A stretch of 31,699 nt of DNA from CALBZH01 sp964538515 (GCA_964538515.1 CAZIEW010000066.1:1-31699), one strand, 5' to 3'. Shown: positions 22,375-31,496, counted from the stretch's first letter. Numbers and translations are program-made. Notes: generated by a model from the sequence alone, not told the origin.

Positions 22375-23871
22375 CTATCGTTTCTTTCCAGCACTGTGCG
22401 ACTGGAGCCAGTCTTCGAGCTCCCGCACGGTTTTGATCATGTGATAGCGGCCTTCGGCAAAAACCCCGTAATCCCCGCCCCCTCCCATGGCGGACGCAAA
22501 TCGAACGGTGTTCGCGTAGAACAGCCAGAGGTCACTCCACACCTTCTCGACAAACTCATCGAAAGGACTTCCCCCTTTTTCCTGGCCCGTAGCCAGGCCA
22601 AGCTTCCAGATTTCCATCATGATCTGCGTCGCGGTCCGGGTCGTTGCATTGGTCGCCTGGATGGTGTTGACAAACCGCGACCAGTGGCCGTCCACCCAGG
22701 ACTGGTCATGACAGGTCAGGCAGCTCGCCTGCATCCGCTTCTGCGCCGCTTGTCGCTCCTGCCCGTCCAGCAGAAACTCGGAGGCCTCGGCACCGTCGAA
22801 ATCGGTTGGAAGCTGGAGACCGGCCTTGTTCTTGATGACGGCCGTTGCGGGCATTTTGGGATGCGAATGCGCGTAAACGAGCCCGAAAATGCGGTAAGGA
22901 ATACGATCGCGCATTTCGTGCGAGCGATCGATCACGATCTTCCCTTCCGTGTCCACGAGCAGACTGATGTGGCACGCGGCGCAGGTGGGCGCGGTAAAAT
23001 CCTTTCCCACCGTCCAGGGGAGACTACGGAAGTTCCACTCCTTTCCATGGGTCGAGTAAAGGCTCCCGTGCTTGCTGGCCTCATAGACCTTGTATGCGGG
23101 AACATCCGGGCCGACGTGGCATTCCTGGCAGGTATACGGCTTACGGGCCGCTTCCATGGAGAAAGTGTGCCGTGGGTGACACGCCGTGCAGGCCCCCCGG
23201 CTCCCGTCCAAATTGATCCTTCCCACACCCTGGTTGGGCCAGCCGGATATCTCGGGAAACTCCATGTCGCCCATATCGGTCGACCGCGTCTTCTTCCCCT
23301 TCACAGCGAGCTTGGTGCCGTGGCAGTACAAGCAGGATTCCTCACTGGTCGCCTGGCTCGCGGGCGCAAGGCTGATTTTGCCCTTGTCGAAGCTGGGCAC
23401 CCCGTTGATTGACTGAACCAACAACTGGTAGACACTGTTGTCGACCAGGTTGCTGTACGCATGGGCCATGAGGTTTCGGTCGAACTGCTCGCCCTCGACC
23501 CGATGGCAGGTCGCGCAATCCGCCGGACTCACCGCAACGTGGACCGAGTACCCGTTGTGATCGAAAGTATCCTGGTGAGACTTCTGCCGCAGCGTGTGAC
23601 ATTCGGCACAGCCGACGGACACCCCTTTCAATTCATCCGGCAGATTCTCCGCACTCACCTTTTTGGAAAAATCTGGGGCCTCGGCCGCCTTTGCGGGAAC
23701 GGTCAGCGCATGTCTGCTTTGCTGCCAGCTTTCCACGATCCCCGGGTGCATGGAGCCATGGCAGTTGAGACATTCCTGGGTCGCCGAGCTCATGGGCGGC
23801 TCGTCGGATAGGGCTGGTCGGGGACTGAGCAACATAACCAGGGTCAGCACGGCCAAATGAACGACTCTCAT
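22375..23871 (-). CDS. Octaheme c-type cytochrome, HAO family
   Basis: A 498-residue periplasmic protein: signal peptide 1-22 (cleavage ALS-DE), then eight CXXCH heme sites with His at 38, 92, 123, 184, 232, 252, 301 and 388. The stretch 'CHPRHTFSMEAARKPYTCQE' followed by 'CHVGPDVPAYKVYEASKHG' is characteristic of hydroxylamine oxidoreductase and its relatives, as is 'GGGGDYGVFAEGRYH' near the end. Members either oxidise hydroxylamine (via a tyrosine-crosslinked P460 heme) or reduce nitrite or hydroxylamine. I cannot place the crosslinking Tyr by eye. In an anaerobe without partner genes, a reductive or detoxifying role is more likely (inference). GGAGG is seven bases before the ATG at 23871; the frame extends upstream but the signal peptide fixes the start. 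No quinol dehydrogenase partner is adjacent. Confidence 0.9.
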   Translation of the reverse strand: MRVVHLAVLTLVMLLSPRPALSDEPPMSSATQECLNCHGSMHPGIVESWQQSRHALTVPAKAAEAPDFSKKVSAENLPDELKGVSVGCAECHTLRQKSHQDTFDHNGYSVHVAVSPADCATCHRVEGEQFDRNLMAHAYSNLVDNSVYQLLVQSINGVPSFDKGKISLAPASQATSEESCLYCHGTKLAVKGKKTRSTDMGDMEFPEISGWPNQGVGRINLDGSRGACTACHPRHTFSMEAARKPYTCQECHVGPDVPAYKVYEASKHGSLYSTHGKEWNFRSLPWTVGKDFTAPTCAACHISLLVDTEGKIVIDRSHEMRDRIPYRIFGLVYAHSHPKMPATAVIKNKAGLQLPTDFDGAEASEFLLDGQERQAAQKRMQASCLTCHDQSWVDGHWSRFVNTIQATNATTRTATQIMMEIWKLGLATGQEKGGSPFDEFVEKVWSDLWLFYANTVRFASAMGGGGDYGVFAEGRYHMIKTVRELEDWLQSHSAGKKR

Positions 23872-24157
23872 GACAGCACCTCCAATTGCGGGTGGACCTT
23901 GATGCCAACAAATCCCTCCCGCTCTTCTCCAGGCTCGGCCCGCAGAGGCGGATGCTTCTGAATACCGCGAGGGATCCCATTTTGTAAAGGACCGCGTCCG
24001 CACGTCAGAAGCGCACGATGCTCGAAAATCGGCCGCACCGTTTTGGGAGTCGAAGAAATGGTTGTTCGAGGAAGGATTCTCCGTCTATATTGCCGACTGG
24101 GATCGCCGCTCGGTCTCAAGACCCCAACCGTCATTGTCCCCAGGAGAAGGAAGTCCC

Positions 24158-25774
24158 ATGAAAGTCGCCTATTTCAGCATGGAAATCGGTCTGAACGAGC
24201 ACATGCCCATCTATAGCGGAGGTCTCGGAATCCTGGCGGGAGACCATATCAAGTCCGCAGCGGACCTCAACGTCCCGCTGGTGGCCGTCACGCTGCTGTA
24301 CAAACGGGGGTACTTCATCCAGAACATCAACCCCATGGGATACCAGGAAGAAATGTACCCCTATTTTGACCCTCGCGCTTTCATGGAGCCCCTGCCCCTG
24401 AAGGTGACAATCAAGATCGAGGGGCGCAATGTGGACATCGGGGTCTGGAAATACAACCAAATTGGCATGCAGGGGAGGGTCTCCATTTATCTGCTCGACA
24501 CGGACCTGCCATCCAACACACCCGACGATCGCATGATCACGCAATTCCTCTACGGGGGCGACAGCCACACCCGCATCTGCCAGGAAGCGGTTCTGGGCAT
24601 CGGCGGCTATCTCGCCCTCAAGCGTCTCGAGCGCAACATCACCACCTATCACATGAACGAAGGACACGCCGTCTTCCTGACCCTGGCCCTGCTCAAGGAC
24701 TTTGACGGAAACGAGGAAAAGGTCCGCGAAAAATGCGTCTTTACGACCCACACCCCTGTTCCCGCAGGCCACGACAAATTCACTTATGAGATGGCAACCG
24801 ACGTTCTTGGCGGTTACGTTCCGTCCAATATCAGAAGCCTGGCCGGCGAAGAGCTTCTCAACACGACGATTCTGGCGCTCAACCTTTCCCGGGCCAGCAA
24901 CGGCGTGAGCGAGCTCCATGGGGAAGTGTCCAGGGAAATGTTTCCCGGCTACAACATCGGCCACATCACAAACGGCGTGCATCATCTCACCTGGACCGGA
25001 CCCGAGTTCCAAGCGCTTTTCGATGAGCACATCCCCAACTGGCGCGCCCAGCCCCAGACGCTCAGCAAAGCGGTCGACCTGCCCAGCGATGCCGTCAAGG
25101 AAGCGAAGCTCAAAGCGAAGAAACGGCTCATCAGCTATGTGAACTCGGTGACCGGCGTGGGCTTCACGGATGAGCTTCTCACCATCTGCTTCGCCAGGCG
25201 GGCCGCCGCCTACAAACGGGCGACGCTCCTCTTCGCCGACATCGAATACTTGATGAACCTGAGCTTCGACCGCGTTCAGCTGATCTTCGCCGGCAAGGCG
25301 CATCCCCGGGACGAGCCCGGGAAGCAGCTGATCAAGGAAGTGGTGAACATCGGCCGCCAGTATGAGAACAAGCTGAGACTCGTCTTTCTCCCCAATTACA
25401 ACATTTGGCTCGCGTCCCTGATGGTGCAGGGAACGGACGTCTGGCTGAACACGCCGAGACGCCCCCGTGAAGCCAGTGGCACGAGCGGCATGAAGGTTTG
25501 CTTCAACGGCGGCGTCAACATGAGCGTTCTGGACGGATGGTGGCGGGAGGCGTGCAAGAACCGACTGAACGGGTGGGCGATCGGCGACGACGAAGACCAG
25601 TCCGACGATGCAGCGGCTAACGACCTTTATATCGACCTAGACGACATGGTGACAACCTACTACGCCAACCCCAAGCAGTGGATGTCGATCATGAAGAGCT
25701 CCATCGCCGACGTGTGCTCCTATTTCAACACGCACCGCATGGTGATGGAATATTTCCACAAGTATTATCAGTAG
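24158..25774 (+). CDS. glgP: Alpha-glucan (glycogen) phosphorylase, short form
   Basis: A 538-residue GT35 enzyme releasing glucose 1-phosphate from glycogen or maltodextrin in the cytoplasm. N-terminus 'VAYFSMEIGLNEHMPIYSGG' with 'LGILAGDHIKSAADL', then 'YHMNEGHAVFLTL', 'TTHTPVPAGHDKF' and 'HITNGVHHLTW'. The pyridoxal-phosphate lysine lies in EASGTSGMK (about residue 446), followed by 'NMSVLDGWW'. It lacks the DUF3417 N-terminal domain of the long bacterial/archaeal form and is much shorter than E. coli GlgP, as is normal for this subfamily. The ATG at 24158 follows AGGAGAAGGAAG. It is divergent from the cytochrome gene; the 286-bp gap must carry both promoters. Confidence 0.93.
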   Translation: MKVAYFSMEIGLNEHMPIYSGGLGILAGDHIKSAADLNVPLVAVTLLYKRGYFIQNINPMGYQEEMYPYFDPRAFMEPLPLKVTIKIEGRNVDIGVWKYNQIGMQGRVSIYLLDTDLPSNTPDDRMITQFLYGGDSHTRICQEAVLGIGGYLALKRLERNITTYHMNEGHAVFLTLALLKDFDGNEEKVREKCVFTTHTPVPAGHDKFTYEMATDVLGGYVPSNIRSLAGEELLNTTILALNLSRASNGVSELHGEVSREMFPGYNIGHITNGVHHLTWTGPEFQALFDEHIPNWRAQPQTLSKAVDLPSDAVKEAKLKAKKRLISYVNSVTGVGFTDELLTICFARRAAAYKRATLLFADIEYLMNLSFDRVQLIFAGKAHPRDEPGKQLIKEVVNIGRQYENKLRLVFLPNYNIWLASLMVQGTDVWLNTPRRPREASGTSGMKVCFNGGVNMSVLDGWWREACKNRLNGWAIGDDEDQSDDAAANDLYIDLDDMVTTYYANPKQWMSIMKSSIADVCSYFNTHRMVMEYFHKYYQ

Positions 25775-25788
25775 AGTACGGGAGAGTC

Positions 25789-26784
25789 TCAGACGTCGGT
25801 ATCCGTGGGGGAGAGACGGGAATCCCTGTATCGGTCGGCATCGATGCCGTGCTTTCGGATAAGCTCCCAGAAAGCGCGGCGATCCTTTTGGGCCGACCGT
25901 GCCGCTCGGGAGATATTGCCCCGGTGGAGCAGCAAAAGCTTTTCGATGTAGCCTTTTTCGAATCCATCGACAAAGCGCGCCTTGGCTTCCCGAAAGGGCT
26001 CCATCCTTCCTAAGGAGCTTCCGCAATCCAGGAAGATGTCCTGTTCCGTGATTCGCCCTCCCTCGCTCAAGGCGACCGTGCGCTCGATAGTATGCTCCAG
26101 TTCCGCCACGTTTCCCGGCCAGTCGTGAAGCTGAAGCTTCCTCACTGCGGCGTCCGTCAGCTCCAACGGCGGTCGCCCCATCGCACGGCTGAACCGCTCC
26201 ACAAACCGACGGGCCAGGTGCAGGATGTCCTCTCGTCTCTGGCTGAGCGGAAGCATTTTGAGGGGGAGGACGCTCAGCTCGGCGTACAGGTCCTGGCTCA
26301 GCGCTCCAGCCCGCACACGCTCGAGAGGATCGTTCGCGGTGCTTGCAATCACGCGCACCGCGACCGGCTCACCTTCCAAGATGTCTTCGTAACGACGCCC
26401 CTGCTCCCGAATGAACCGAAGCAGCTTCATCTGGAGCGGAAACAGCAGGTGATCGACACCATCCAAATAGAGGGTTCCACCCTCGGCCGCCTGGATACAG
26501 CCCCCCGTGGGCGGCAGCCCGTCGCTTACAGGCCCGAACAGGTCGGTCTCCGCGGCATCGCACGCCGTCCCTTTGCAGTCCATCGGGACGAACGGTCCGG
26601 TTGCGCGGTCGCTGAGATGATGGATGGTGCGTGCGCAGGCTTCCTTTCCCGTGCCAGGCTCACCCGAGATCAAGACGCATGACGTACACCGTGCCATCAG
26701 GGGGATTTTGCGCGCCTCATCCACGAAGCCTTCGCTCGACCCGACCAGATGTCCGACCTGCAGCCATTTCCCCACGCGCCCCAT
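25789..26784 (-). CDS. Degenerate sigma-54-type transcriptional regulator
   Basis: A 331-residue NtrC-like protein with an AAA+ domain (about 10-235) and a Fis-type helix-turn-helix (about 280-316, 'GNISRAARSAQKDRRAFWEL'), but no receiver or sensor domain. Walker A GEPGTGKE (41-48) is intact. The GAFTGA sigma-54 contact loop is replaced by PVSDGLPPTGG after DLFG (81-84). Walker B reads LYLDGVD, without the catalytic Glu. The Arg-finger region 'GALSQDLYAEL' lacks the usual arginines. It should still bind DNA but probably not hydrolyse ATP or open sigma-54 complexes. GGGG lies six bases before the ATG. The gene converges with glgP; its target is unknown. Confidence 0.85.
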   Translation of the reverse strand: MGRVGKWLQVGHLVGSSEGFVDEARKIPLMARCTSCVLISGEPGTGKEACARTIHHLSDRATGPFVPMDCKGTACDAAETDLFGPVSDGLPPTGGCIQAAEGGTLYLDGVDHLLFPLQMKLLRFIREQGRRYEDILEGEPVAVRVIASTANDPLERVRAGALSQDLYAELSVLPLKMLPLSQRREDILHLARRFVERFSRAMGRPPLELTDAAVRKLQLHDWPGNVAELEHTIERTVALSEGGRITEQDIFLDCGSSLGRMEPFREAKARFVDGFEKGYIEKLLLLHRGNISRAARSAQKDRRAFWELIRKHGIDADRYRDSRLSPTDTDV

Positions 26785-26918
26785 TCATTTCCCCTCGCAA
26801 CCCACCCCGCGAGCACCCCGGCGGACGCATGAAGCGGCCACCGGGCCATCGGCCAGCCCTCACCCTATCGGCCGAAAACGGACGGGGATTGAAAGGGAAT
26901 TCCATTCATGAACTGCCG

Positions 26919-27650
26919 TCAAGCTTTGGGGAGATGCGACTCTGCGAGCTTCCAATTCAGAAGATGATCGATCACGGCATTGACGTAATCCGCTCGTCGG
27001 TTCTGATAATCCAGGTAATACGCGTGCTCCCAGACGTCGATGGTCAGAAGCGGCGTTTGGCCATGGGCGACCGGCGTATCGGCGTTGGATGTCTTGACGA
27101 CCTTCAGACCCTTTTCATCGGCCACCAGCCACGCCCACCCACTTCCAAACTGACCCATGGCCGCATTGGAGAATTCCCTCTTGAAATTTTCATAACTTCC
27201 AAAGCCTTGATTGATTCGCTTGCCGATCTCCCCTTCCGGCTTCCCTCCCCCGCCCGGCGTGAGGCTTTTCCAATAGAAGTTGTGATTCCAGACCTGAGCG
27301 GCGTTATTGAACAGAGTCACCTTGTCCGGAAGCGATGCTGTTTTCTTTATGATCTCAATCAGATGCAGGTCAGCGAGGTCGGTGCCTCTCACAAGCTCAG
27401 CCGTCTTGTCCACGTACGCCTTATGATGCTTGCCGTAGTGGAAGCTAATCGTGTTTTTTGAAATGTAGGGCTCGAGAGCATCTTCTTTGAAGGGCAGCTC
27501 GGGGAGTCCGAGTGCGCCCGATGATGGTGCCGGCGAGGAAGAGCAGCCTTGAAGATTTAAGAAGCCACTTCCCAGGAGCGCACATCCCCCAAGCGTCCCA
27601 AGAATGAACGTCCTCCGGGAGAGTCCCGATTGCATCGTCTGCTCTGACAT
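26919..27650 (-). CDS. sodB: Exported Fe superoxide dismutase
   Basis: A 243-residue Fe/Mn-family superoxide dismutase with an N-terminal export signal. The twin-arginine motif SRRTF is at 11-15, a hydrophobic stretch follows, then LQGC (33-36), a near-lipobox with Gln at -2. It is probably a Tat-exported, possibly lipid-anchored periplasmic enzyme. Metal ligands are visible in 'FHYGKHHKAYV', 'WNHNFYW' and 'DVWEHAYYLDY'. The Gln in 'AAQVWNH' is the hallmark of the Fe type. Export is unusual for SodB and suits protection of periplasmic redox proteins such as the nearby cytochrome (inference). AGGAGG is five bases before the ATG at 27650. Confidence 0.92.
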   Translation of the reverse strand: MSEQTMQSGLSRRTFILGTLGGCALLGSGFLNLQGCSSSPAPSSGALGLPELPFKEDALEPYISKNTISFHYGKHHKAYVDKTAELVRGTDLADLHLIEIIKKTASLPDKVTLFNNAAQVWNHNFYWKSLTPGGGGKPEGEIGKRINQGFGSYENFKREFSNAAMGQFGSGWAWLVADEKGLKVVKTSNADTPVAHGQTPLLTIDVWEHAYYLDYQNRRADYVNAVIDHLLNWKLAESHLPKA

Positions 27651-27863
27651 GGCATCCTCCTAAGTGAGAGTCGTTGGTGAGCGCCACCCAAACAGCAGTC
27701 CGAGACACATCCCCCTCCCCTGAGGAGTGCGATCTTTACGGGTCGGGCGGAAGAGGGCATGGATCAAACCTTCACACGAAGGCCCGTGAGCCGCATGGTG
27801 CGATTTGGACCGCGCTGCTCGGTGACAATTGGATCGATGGTGACGGAAGAACCCTGTTCCGAT

Positions 27864-27892
27864 CTGTTAATCCCCTCGCGAACGTCTGTCAA
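27864..27892 (-). promoter_or_regulatory. Possible promoter of the exported sod gene
   Basis: Minus strand: perfect -35 TTGACA (27887-27892), 17-bp spacer, weak -10 TAACAG (27864-27869). It lies about 215 bp before the sod start, in the 267-bp gap after thiE; the gap contains no gene and no clear terminator. Confidence 0.45.
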
Positions 27893-27917
27893 GAAATCGG
27901 GACAACGCCGACCCCGA

Positions 27918-28580
27918 TCAGCGACGGAAGCTCGCAATCCGCTTCCGTAAGCCCTCGACCGCACGGGACACGTCCGGCGCCTGAGTCACCGCTGTGACCA
28001 CGGCAACCCGGCGTGCGCCCTGTTCGAGTACCCGATCGAGATTGGATGCGTTGATTCCGCCCATCACCGTGAACGGAATGGACAGAGACGGCGCAATGCG
28101 GGAAATGGCGTCCGGCCCGAGGAATTCCGAGATCCCGTCCTTGGTCTTCGTCGCAAAGATGGGACCGATGTTGACGTAGTCGGCTCCTTCCTCTTCCGCG
28201 CGCAAGGCTTCTTCAAGGGAATGGGTGGAGGCGCCCAGGATCAAGTCGGGAGCAAGCCGTCTGGCGGCCGGAATCGGGAGATCGTCTTGTCCGAGATGAG
28301 CTCCATCGGCTCCGACGGCAAGGGCAATATCAATGCGGTCGTTGATGATCAGAAGCATCCCCGCCCGGCTCGTTGCCTCCCGAAACCGCTCGGCCAAGTA
28401 GTAGAGCTCGCGCGTCGAGCACTCCTTTTCCCTCAGCTGAATGATCTTGGCGCCACCCTCGATGACCGCCTGAAGGATTTCCAGGTTGGCTCTGCCCGCG
28501 GATAGCTTTTCGCAAGTCACCGGGTAAAGATCGATTTCCCGAAATCTCGCAGCTCGCTCCTGCCGAACTGATGACGTCAT
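27918..28580 (-). CDS. thiE: Thiamine phosphate synthase
   Basis: A 220-residue TIM-barrel enzyme joining the pyrimidine (HMP-PP) and thiazole phosphate to thiamine phosphate. Signatures are 'GAKIIQLREKE', 'LLIINDRIDIALAVGADGAH' (with LGQDDLP after it), 'LILGASTHSLEEA' and 'DYVNIGPIFATKTKDG'. Length is standard. Its ATG overlaps the thiS stop (TAATG), so it is translationally coupled and is the last gene of the thi operon. Confidence 0.95.
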   Translation of the reverse strand: MTSSVRQERAARFREIDLYPVTCEKLSAGRANLEILQAVIEGGAKIIQLREKECSTRELYYLAERFREATSRAGMLLIINDRIDIALAVGADGAHLGQDDLPIPAARRLAPDLILGASTHSLEEALRAEEEGADYVNIGPIFATKTKDGISEFLGPDAISRIAPSLSIPFTVMGGINASNLDRVLEQGARRVAVVTAVTQAPDVSRAVEGLRKRIASFRR

Positions 28581-28780
28581 TACCCTCCTCCCACCAGGCG
28601 AATGATTTCGATCCGGTCTCCCTCCTGGATACGCTCACGATCGAACAGGGCTCGATCGATGATCTTCAGGTTCTTCTCGACCACGACAGCCTTGGGGTTG
28701 ACCCCCAGGAGCTCGAGCAGCCCGGCAATGGTCACGGGAGGCTGAAGATCGCGGCTTTCGCCGTTCACGGTGAATTGCAT
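28580..28780 (-). CDS. thiS: Sulfur carrier protein ThiS
   Basis: A 66-residue ubiquitin-fold protein that carries sulfur as a C-terminal thiocarboxylate to thiazole synthase. It begins 'MQFTVNGESRDL', contains 'TIAGLLELLGVNPKAVVVEK' and 'GDRIEIIRLVGGG', and ends in Gly-Gly as needed for adenylation by ThiF. The ATG at 28780 has GAGAGGAG three to four bases upstream and gives the family N-terminus; the frame extends 11 codons further without homology. It lies 20 bp after thiH and overlaps thiE by one base. Confidence 0.95.
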   Translation of the reverse strand: MQFTVNGESRDLQPPVTIAGLLELLGVNPKAVVVEKNLKIIDRALFDRERIQEGDRIEIIRLVGGG

Positions 28781-28800
28781 GGCTCCTCTCACCCCCCCCG

Positions 28801-29922
28801 TCAGCTCGCGCACTGAATGAAGGCGGCATCCCAGTCCTTCCAGACCGGCTCATACCCCTTTCGCCGGATGACTTCGGCCACGGCCGCCGGAGAGCGGTCA
28901 TCGGCCACCTCGAATTGAGCCTCCGCTTCAGCCCCGTGCGTGTAGCCTCCCGGCTCGGTGCGGGATCCGGCGCTCATGGACGTGATTCCAAGCGGGATGA
29001 GATGATCGCGAAGCGTTGCGCTTTCGCGCGTGGAGAGCGTGAAGCCAACATCAGGCAAATAGAGTCGTAGCGCGGTGAGCATCTGCACGAGGTTGCGGTC
29101 GGTTACGAGTCGCGGCGGCTGGAATCCCCCAGCCGCGGGCCTGAGGCGAGGAAAAGAGATCGTGATGTGCGACTTCCAAAAATGACGCAGAAGATAGCGT
29201 GCATGGAGCGCCATGCAATAGGCCTCGATGCGCCAGTCATCCAGTCCGAGCAGAGCCGCGATGCCGATTCGGCGAAATCCGGCGGCCCCTCCCCGCTCGG
29301 GTGTTTCCAGGCGCCACCGGAAATCGCGCTTCTTCCCGCCCGGATGGAAGGTCAAATAGCCGGTTTCGTTATAGGTCTCCTGGTAGACCACGAGCCCGTC
29401 CACCCCCTCGGCCGCCATGCCTCGGTAGGCCTCGGTACTCATCGGGTAGATCTCGATCGAGATGGAGGAGAACAGGGGACGCAACCGCCGCACCACGTCT
29501 TGAAGGTAGCTTTCCGTCACGACTTTCGGGGCCTCCCCGGAAACGAGGAGCACATGCCGGAACCCCAGCCTTTTCAAATACTCCCCTTCCTCAGCCGCTT
29601 CATCGGCGGAAAGCGTCAACCGCTCAACGCAATGGTGCACATTGAAGCCGCAGTACACACACGGATTGGTGCATTCGTTCGACACATAGAGCGGCGCGAA
29701 AAGGGAGACGACCTTGCCGAAGCGCTGCTCCGTCACGTTGTGTGCCCGCTGAGCCATTGGCTCCAGGTATCCTTCGGCGGCCGGCGACACCAGACTGACG
29801 AAGTCATCGAGCGTGCAGGCCCGACGCCCCAGAGCCCGTTCCACATCCTCAGCCGTTCGATCGCTGATCTCCCGGCGGACATCCTCCCAGGCAACCTGTT
29901 TCAATTCGTCGTAAAAGCTCAT
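28801..29922 (-). CDS. thiH: 2-iminoacetate synthase (radical SAM)
   Basis: A 373-residue radical-SAM enzyme that cleaves tyrosine to dehydroglycine (and p-cresol) for the thiazole ring. The [4Fe-4S]-binding CxxxCxxC is C84-C88-C91 (CTNPCVYCGFN). Also visible are 'FRHVLLVSGEAP', 'QETYNETGYLTFHP' and the C-terminal 'SAGSRTEPGGY'. ThiH replaces the oxygen-dependent ThiO and is typical of anaerobes and enterics. It begins four bases after the thiG stop. Confidence 0.95.
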   Translation of the reverse strand: MSFYDELKQVAWEDVRREISDRTAEDVERALGRRACTLDDFVSLVSPAAEGYLEPMAQRAHNVTEQRFGKVVSLFAPLYVSNECTNPCVYCGFNVHHCVERLTLSADEAAEEGEYLKRLGFRHVLLVSGEAPKVVTESYLQDVVRRLRPLFSSISIEIYPMSTEAYRGMAAEGVDGLVVYQETYNETGYLTFHPGGKKRDFRWRLETPERGGAAGFRRIGIAALLGLDDWRIEAYCMALHARYLLRHFWKSHITISFPRLRPAAGGFQPPRLVTDRNLVQMLTALRLYLPDVGFTLSTRESATLRDHLIPLGITSMSAGSRTEPGGYTHGAEAEAQFEVADDRSPAAVAEVIRRKGYEPVWKDWDAAFIQCAS

Positions 29923-29926
29923 TTTT

Positions 29927-30700
29927 TCAAGATCCCAAGAAACCCGTCAAGGGGCTCGACGCAGAAGCAATTTTCTGAGCATGCCCCAAACCGGCCAGAT
30001 AGGCTTCCCGACCGGCTTCCACACCCTTTTTGAACGCCTGCGCCATTGCTTCCGGATCTCCCGCGACCGCAATGGCCGTATTCACCAGAACGGCATCGGC
30101 TCCAAGCTCCATGGCCTCGGCCGCATGGGAAGGAGCGCCAAGTCCCGCGTCCACCACGACGGGAACAGTCGCCATTTCCACGATGATCTCAATGGAATCC
30201 CGCGTCTTCAAACCTCGATTGGAGCCGATGGGCGAGCCAAGCGGCATAACGGTTGCCGTCCCAATGTCCTCGAGGCGTTTGGCCAGGATCGGATCCGCAT
30301 TGATATAAGGCAGGACCACAAACCCTTCCTTGACCAGGATTTGAGCCGCTTTCAAGGTTTCCACGGGATCGGGCAGCAAATATTGGGGATCAGGGGTCAC
30401 CTCCAGCTTGACCCATGGCTCACAGCCCGCAGCCCTGGCTAACCGGGCCAGCCTCACAGCCTCCTCGGCATCGCGAGCCCCGGACGTATTCGGCAGAAGC
30501 AGGTAGCGATTCGCATCGATGTGGCTCAGGATGCTGTCTTCGGGATTGTCCAGCTCAACACGCCTCAGTGCAACCGTCACAATCTCAGCCCCAGAAGCTT
30601 CGATGGCCCGCACCATCGCCTGAGGCGACGCAAACTTGCCCGTTCCCAAAAGAAGTCGCGACTTGAAGGTCCGACCCGCAATGATCAATGGCTTATCCAT
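29927..30700 (-). CDS. thiG: Thiazole synthase
   Basis: A 257-residue (beta/alpha)8 enzyme forming the thiazole phosphate from deoxyxylulose 5-phosphate, ThiS thiocarboxylate and iminoacetate. The Schiff-base lysine is K98 in WVKLEV. Other family blocks are 'SRLLLGTGKF', 'LPNTSGARDAEEAVRLARLA', 'MPLGSPIGSNRGL' and 'PVVVDAGLGAPSHAAEAMEL'. It is 28 bp after thiF and directly before thiH. Confidence 0.96.
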   Translation of the reverse strand: MDKPLIIAGRTFKSRLLLGTGKFASPQAMVRAIEASGAEIVTVALRRVELDNPEDSILSHIDANRYLLLPNTSGARDAEEAVRLARLARAAGCEPWVKLEVTPDPQYLLPDPVETLKAAQILVKEGFVVLPYINADPILAKRLEDIGTATVMPLGSPIGSNRGLKTRDSIEIIVEMATVPVVVDAGLGAPSHAAEAMELGADAVLVNTAIAVAGDPEAMAQAFKKGVEAGREAYLAGLGHAQKIASASSPLTGFLGS

Positions 30701-30728
30701 AGGCTTCCTCGTCGATGCTCGGCGGCCG

Positions 30729-31496
30729 TCAGCTCTTCAGGCACACCGGACAAGAAGGCTCAACCGGCAGCATCACCTCGCGCGCCGTTGAGGTCAATCC
30801 GTCCCAGGTGAAAAGCCTTCCGACGAGGAGTCGCCCGACCCCCGTCAGATATTTGATGGCCTCCGTGGCCTGCACGGCGCCCAGAGCTCCGGCAACGGCT
30901 CCCAGAGTCCCCTCTTCAGCGGGGCCTTTGACAGCATCCCTTGGAGGCACCGTTCCAAAAACACACCGATAGCATGGACCCGTTCCCGGCACGACGGTCA
31001 ATGCCTGTCCATAATAACCGGATACGGCCGCATGCGAAAAAGGCTTCCCGAGGCGCACGCAGATGTCGTTCACAAGAAACTTGCTCTCGAAATTGTCCGT
31101 TGCCTCGAGGATGAAGTCGTAAGCGCTCACCATATCGACACCATTTTCCGCCGTCAGTCGACCTTCATGGACGGTGAGCGCAACGCTTCGGTAACACTGT
31201 CGGATCCTGTCCGCGGCCGAGAGGGCCTTTAAATGCCCCACGTCGCCATCCCCATAGAGGATCTGACGCTGGAGGTTGGAAAGGTCCACCCGATCCCCGT
31301 CCACCACACCGATCGTGCCCACTCCGGCGGCGGCCAGGTAATACAGCGAGGGACTCCCCAAACCGCCCAAACCAATGACGAGCACTCGCCCCGCACGAAG
31401 CTTCCGTTGCCCTTCGGGGCCGAATCCCTCGAGCAGGATGTTTCGCTGGTAGCGCAACCGGTCCTCTTCGCTGAGCAATCCATCATGCTTATCCAT
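30729..31496 (-). CDS. thiF: ThiF/MoeB-family sulfur carrier adenylyltransferase
   Basis: A 255-residue E1-like enzyme activating the ThiS C-terminus. The ATP-binding GLGGLGS is followed by 'GVVDGDRVDLSNLQRQILY' and 'DFILEATDNFESKFLVND'. Two CxxC pairs (CYRC and CPVC near the C-terminus) make the structural zinc site. Sequence does not separate ThiF from MoeB; position first in the thi operon argues for ThiF. The ATG at 31496 gives the family start (LLSEEDRLRYQRNILL); an in-frame TTG at 31529 is less likely. Neither has a strong ribosome binding site. Confidence 0.9.
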   Translation of the reverse strand: MDKHDGLLSEEDRLRYQRNILLEGFGPEGQRKLRAGRVLVIGLGGLGSPSLYYLAAAGVGTIGVVDGDRVDLSNLQRQILYGDGDVGHLKALSAADRIRQCYRSVALTVHEGRLTAENGVDMVSAYDFILEATDNFESKFLVNDICVRLGKPFSHAAVSGYYGQALTVVPGTGPCYRCVFGTVPPRDAVKGPAEEGTLGAVAGALGAVQATEAIKYLTGVGRLLVGRLFTWDGLTSTAREVMLPVEPSCPVCLKS

